NCBI GenBank assembly: GCA_035288225.1
Contig: DATEAT010000074.1
Span: 1-21,919, forward strand
Source of the DNA: RBG-16-64-43 sp035288225
GTDB lineage: Bacteria; Chloroflexota; Anaerolineae; Anaerolineales; RBG-16-64-43
Length of the DNA stretch: 21,919 nucleotides
Reading direction: 5' to 3'
Part shown: positions 21,871 through 21,919 of the stretch, piece after piece
How the letters are laid out: every line of letters starts with the position of its first letter
Numbering within the stretch: the first letter of the stretch is position 1
The notes under the pieces: model-generated
What the model was told of the DNA's origin: nothing
Seen by the model: the letters and a program-made list of their open reading frames with translations, nothing else
Databases searched by the model: none
Translations under genes and position numbers: made by a program

Positions 21871-21919
21871 GCATTTGAAACCGTCAGCCCCCGGCGCCCG
21901 CCAGCCGCGACTTCAGCTC

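Noticed and set aside
1..21919. CRISPR arrays, insertion sequences, prophage or toxin-antitoxin genes.
   Set aside because: No regularly spaced repeats, transposase or integrase motifs, or small paired genes of those types were seen on either strand.

Overview
The window is GC-rich bacterial chromosomal DNA with about fifteen complete genes, one gene cut by the left edge, and one tRNA. There is no sign of phage, insertion sequence, CRISPR or conjugative functions. The gene set suggests Chloroflexota (Anaerolineae-like): two DegV proteins, a DUF4349 lipoprotein, several propeller lipoproteins, a secreted protein ending in LPLVLR, ATP-type PEP carboxykinase and a small terpenoid/carotenoid gene pair. 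The lineage is inferred from protein family resemblance only.

Left third (1-8467). A membrane protein gene (probably DUF2085) starts at 95 and leaves the window leftwards. A 600-base spacer follows, holding a cluster of palindromes built on GGGCACG. Next, all on the plus strand, come an isoprenylcysteine-carboxyl-methyltransferase-like membrane protein, a DUF4349 lipoprotein, a small three-helix membrane protein, a HEAT-like soluble protein, a large secreted protein and a 778-residue WD40-type propeller lipoprotein. Several sit behind their own promoter-like or hairpin elements, so this looks like single-gene units rather than one operon.

Middle (8468-14520). Plus strand: a hemolysin-III family membrane protein, a DegV fatty-acid-binding protein, and a lipoprotein made of seven W-G type propeller repeats. 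Facing them on the minus strand is a tight four-gene operon (14444 to 11893): a four-helix membrane protein, a winged-helix regulator, an ABC ATPase and an ABC-2 permease. A perfect 16-bp palindrome overlaps the operon promoter, which suggests autoregulation by the winged-helix protein.

Right third (14521-21919). Minus strand: a phytoene/squalene-synthase-like gene followed by a CrtI-type desaturase, a second DegV gene, ATP-dependent PEP carboxykinase with a long structured leader containing a terminator-like hairpin, and a small four-helix membrane protein. The window ends with a plus-strand class II tRNA-Ser(GGA) with a clear promoter and terminator.

No clearly new multi-gene system is present. 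The parts most worth following are the regulator/ABC operon with its operator, the structured pckA leader, long perfect hairpins without T-tracts downstream of genes, and the palindrome cluster near the left edge.
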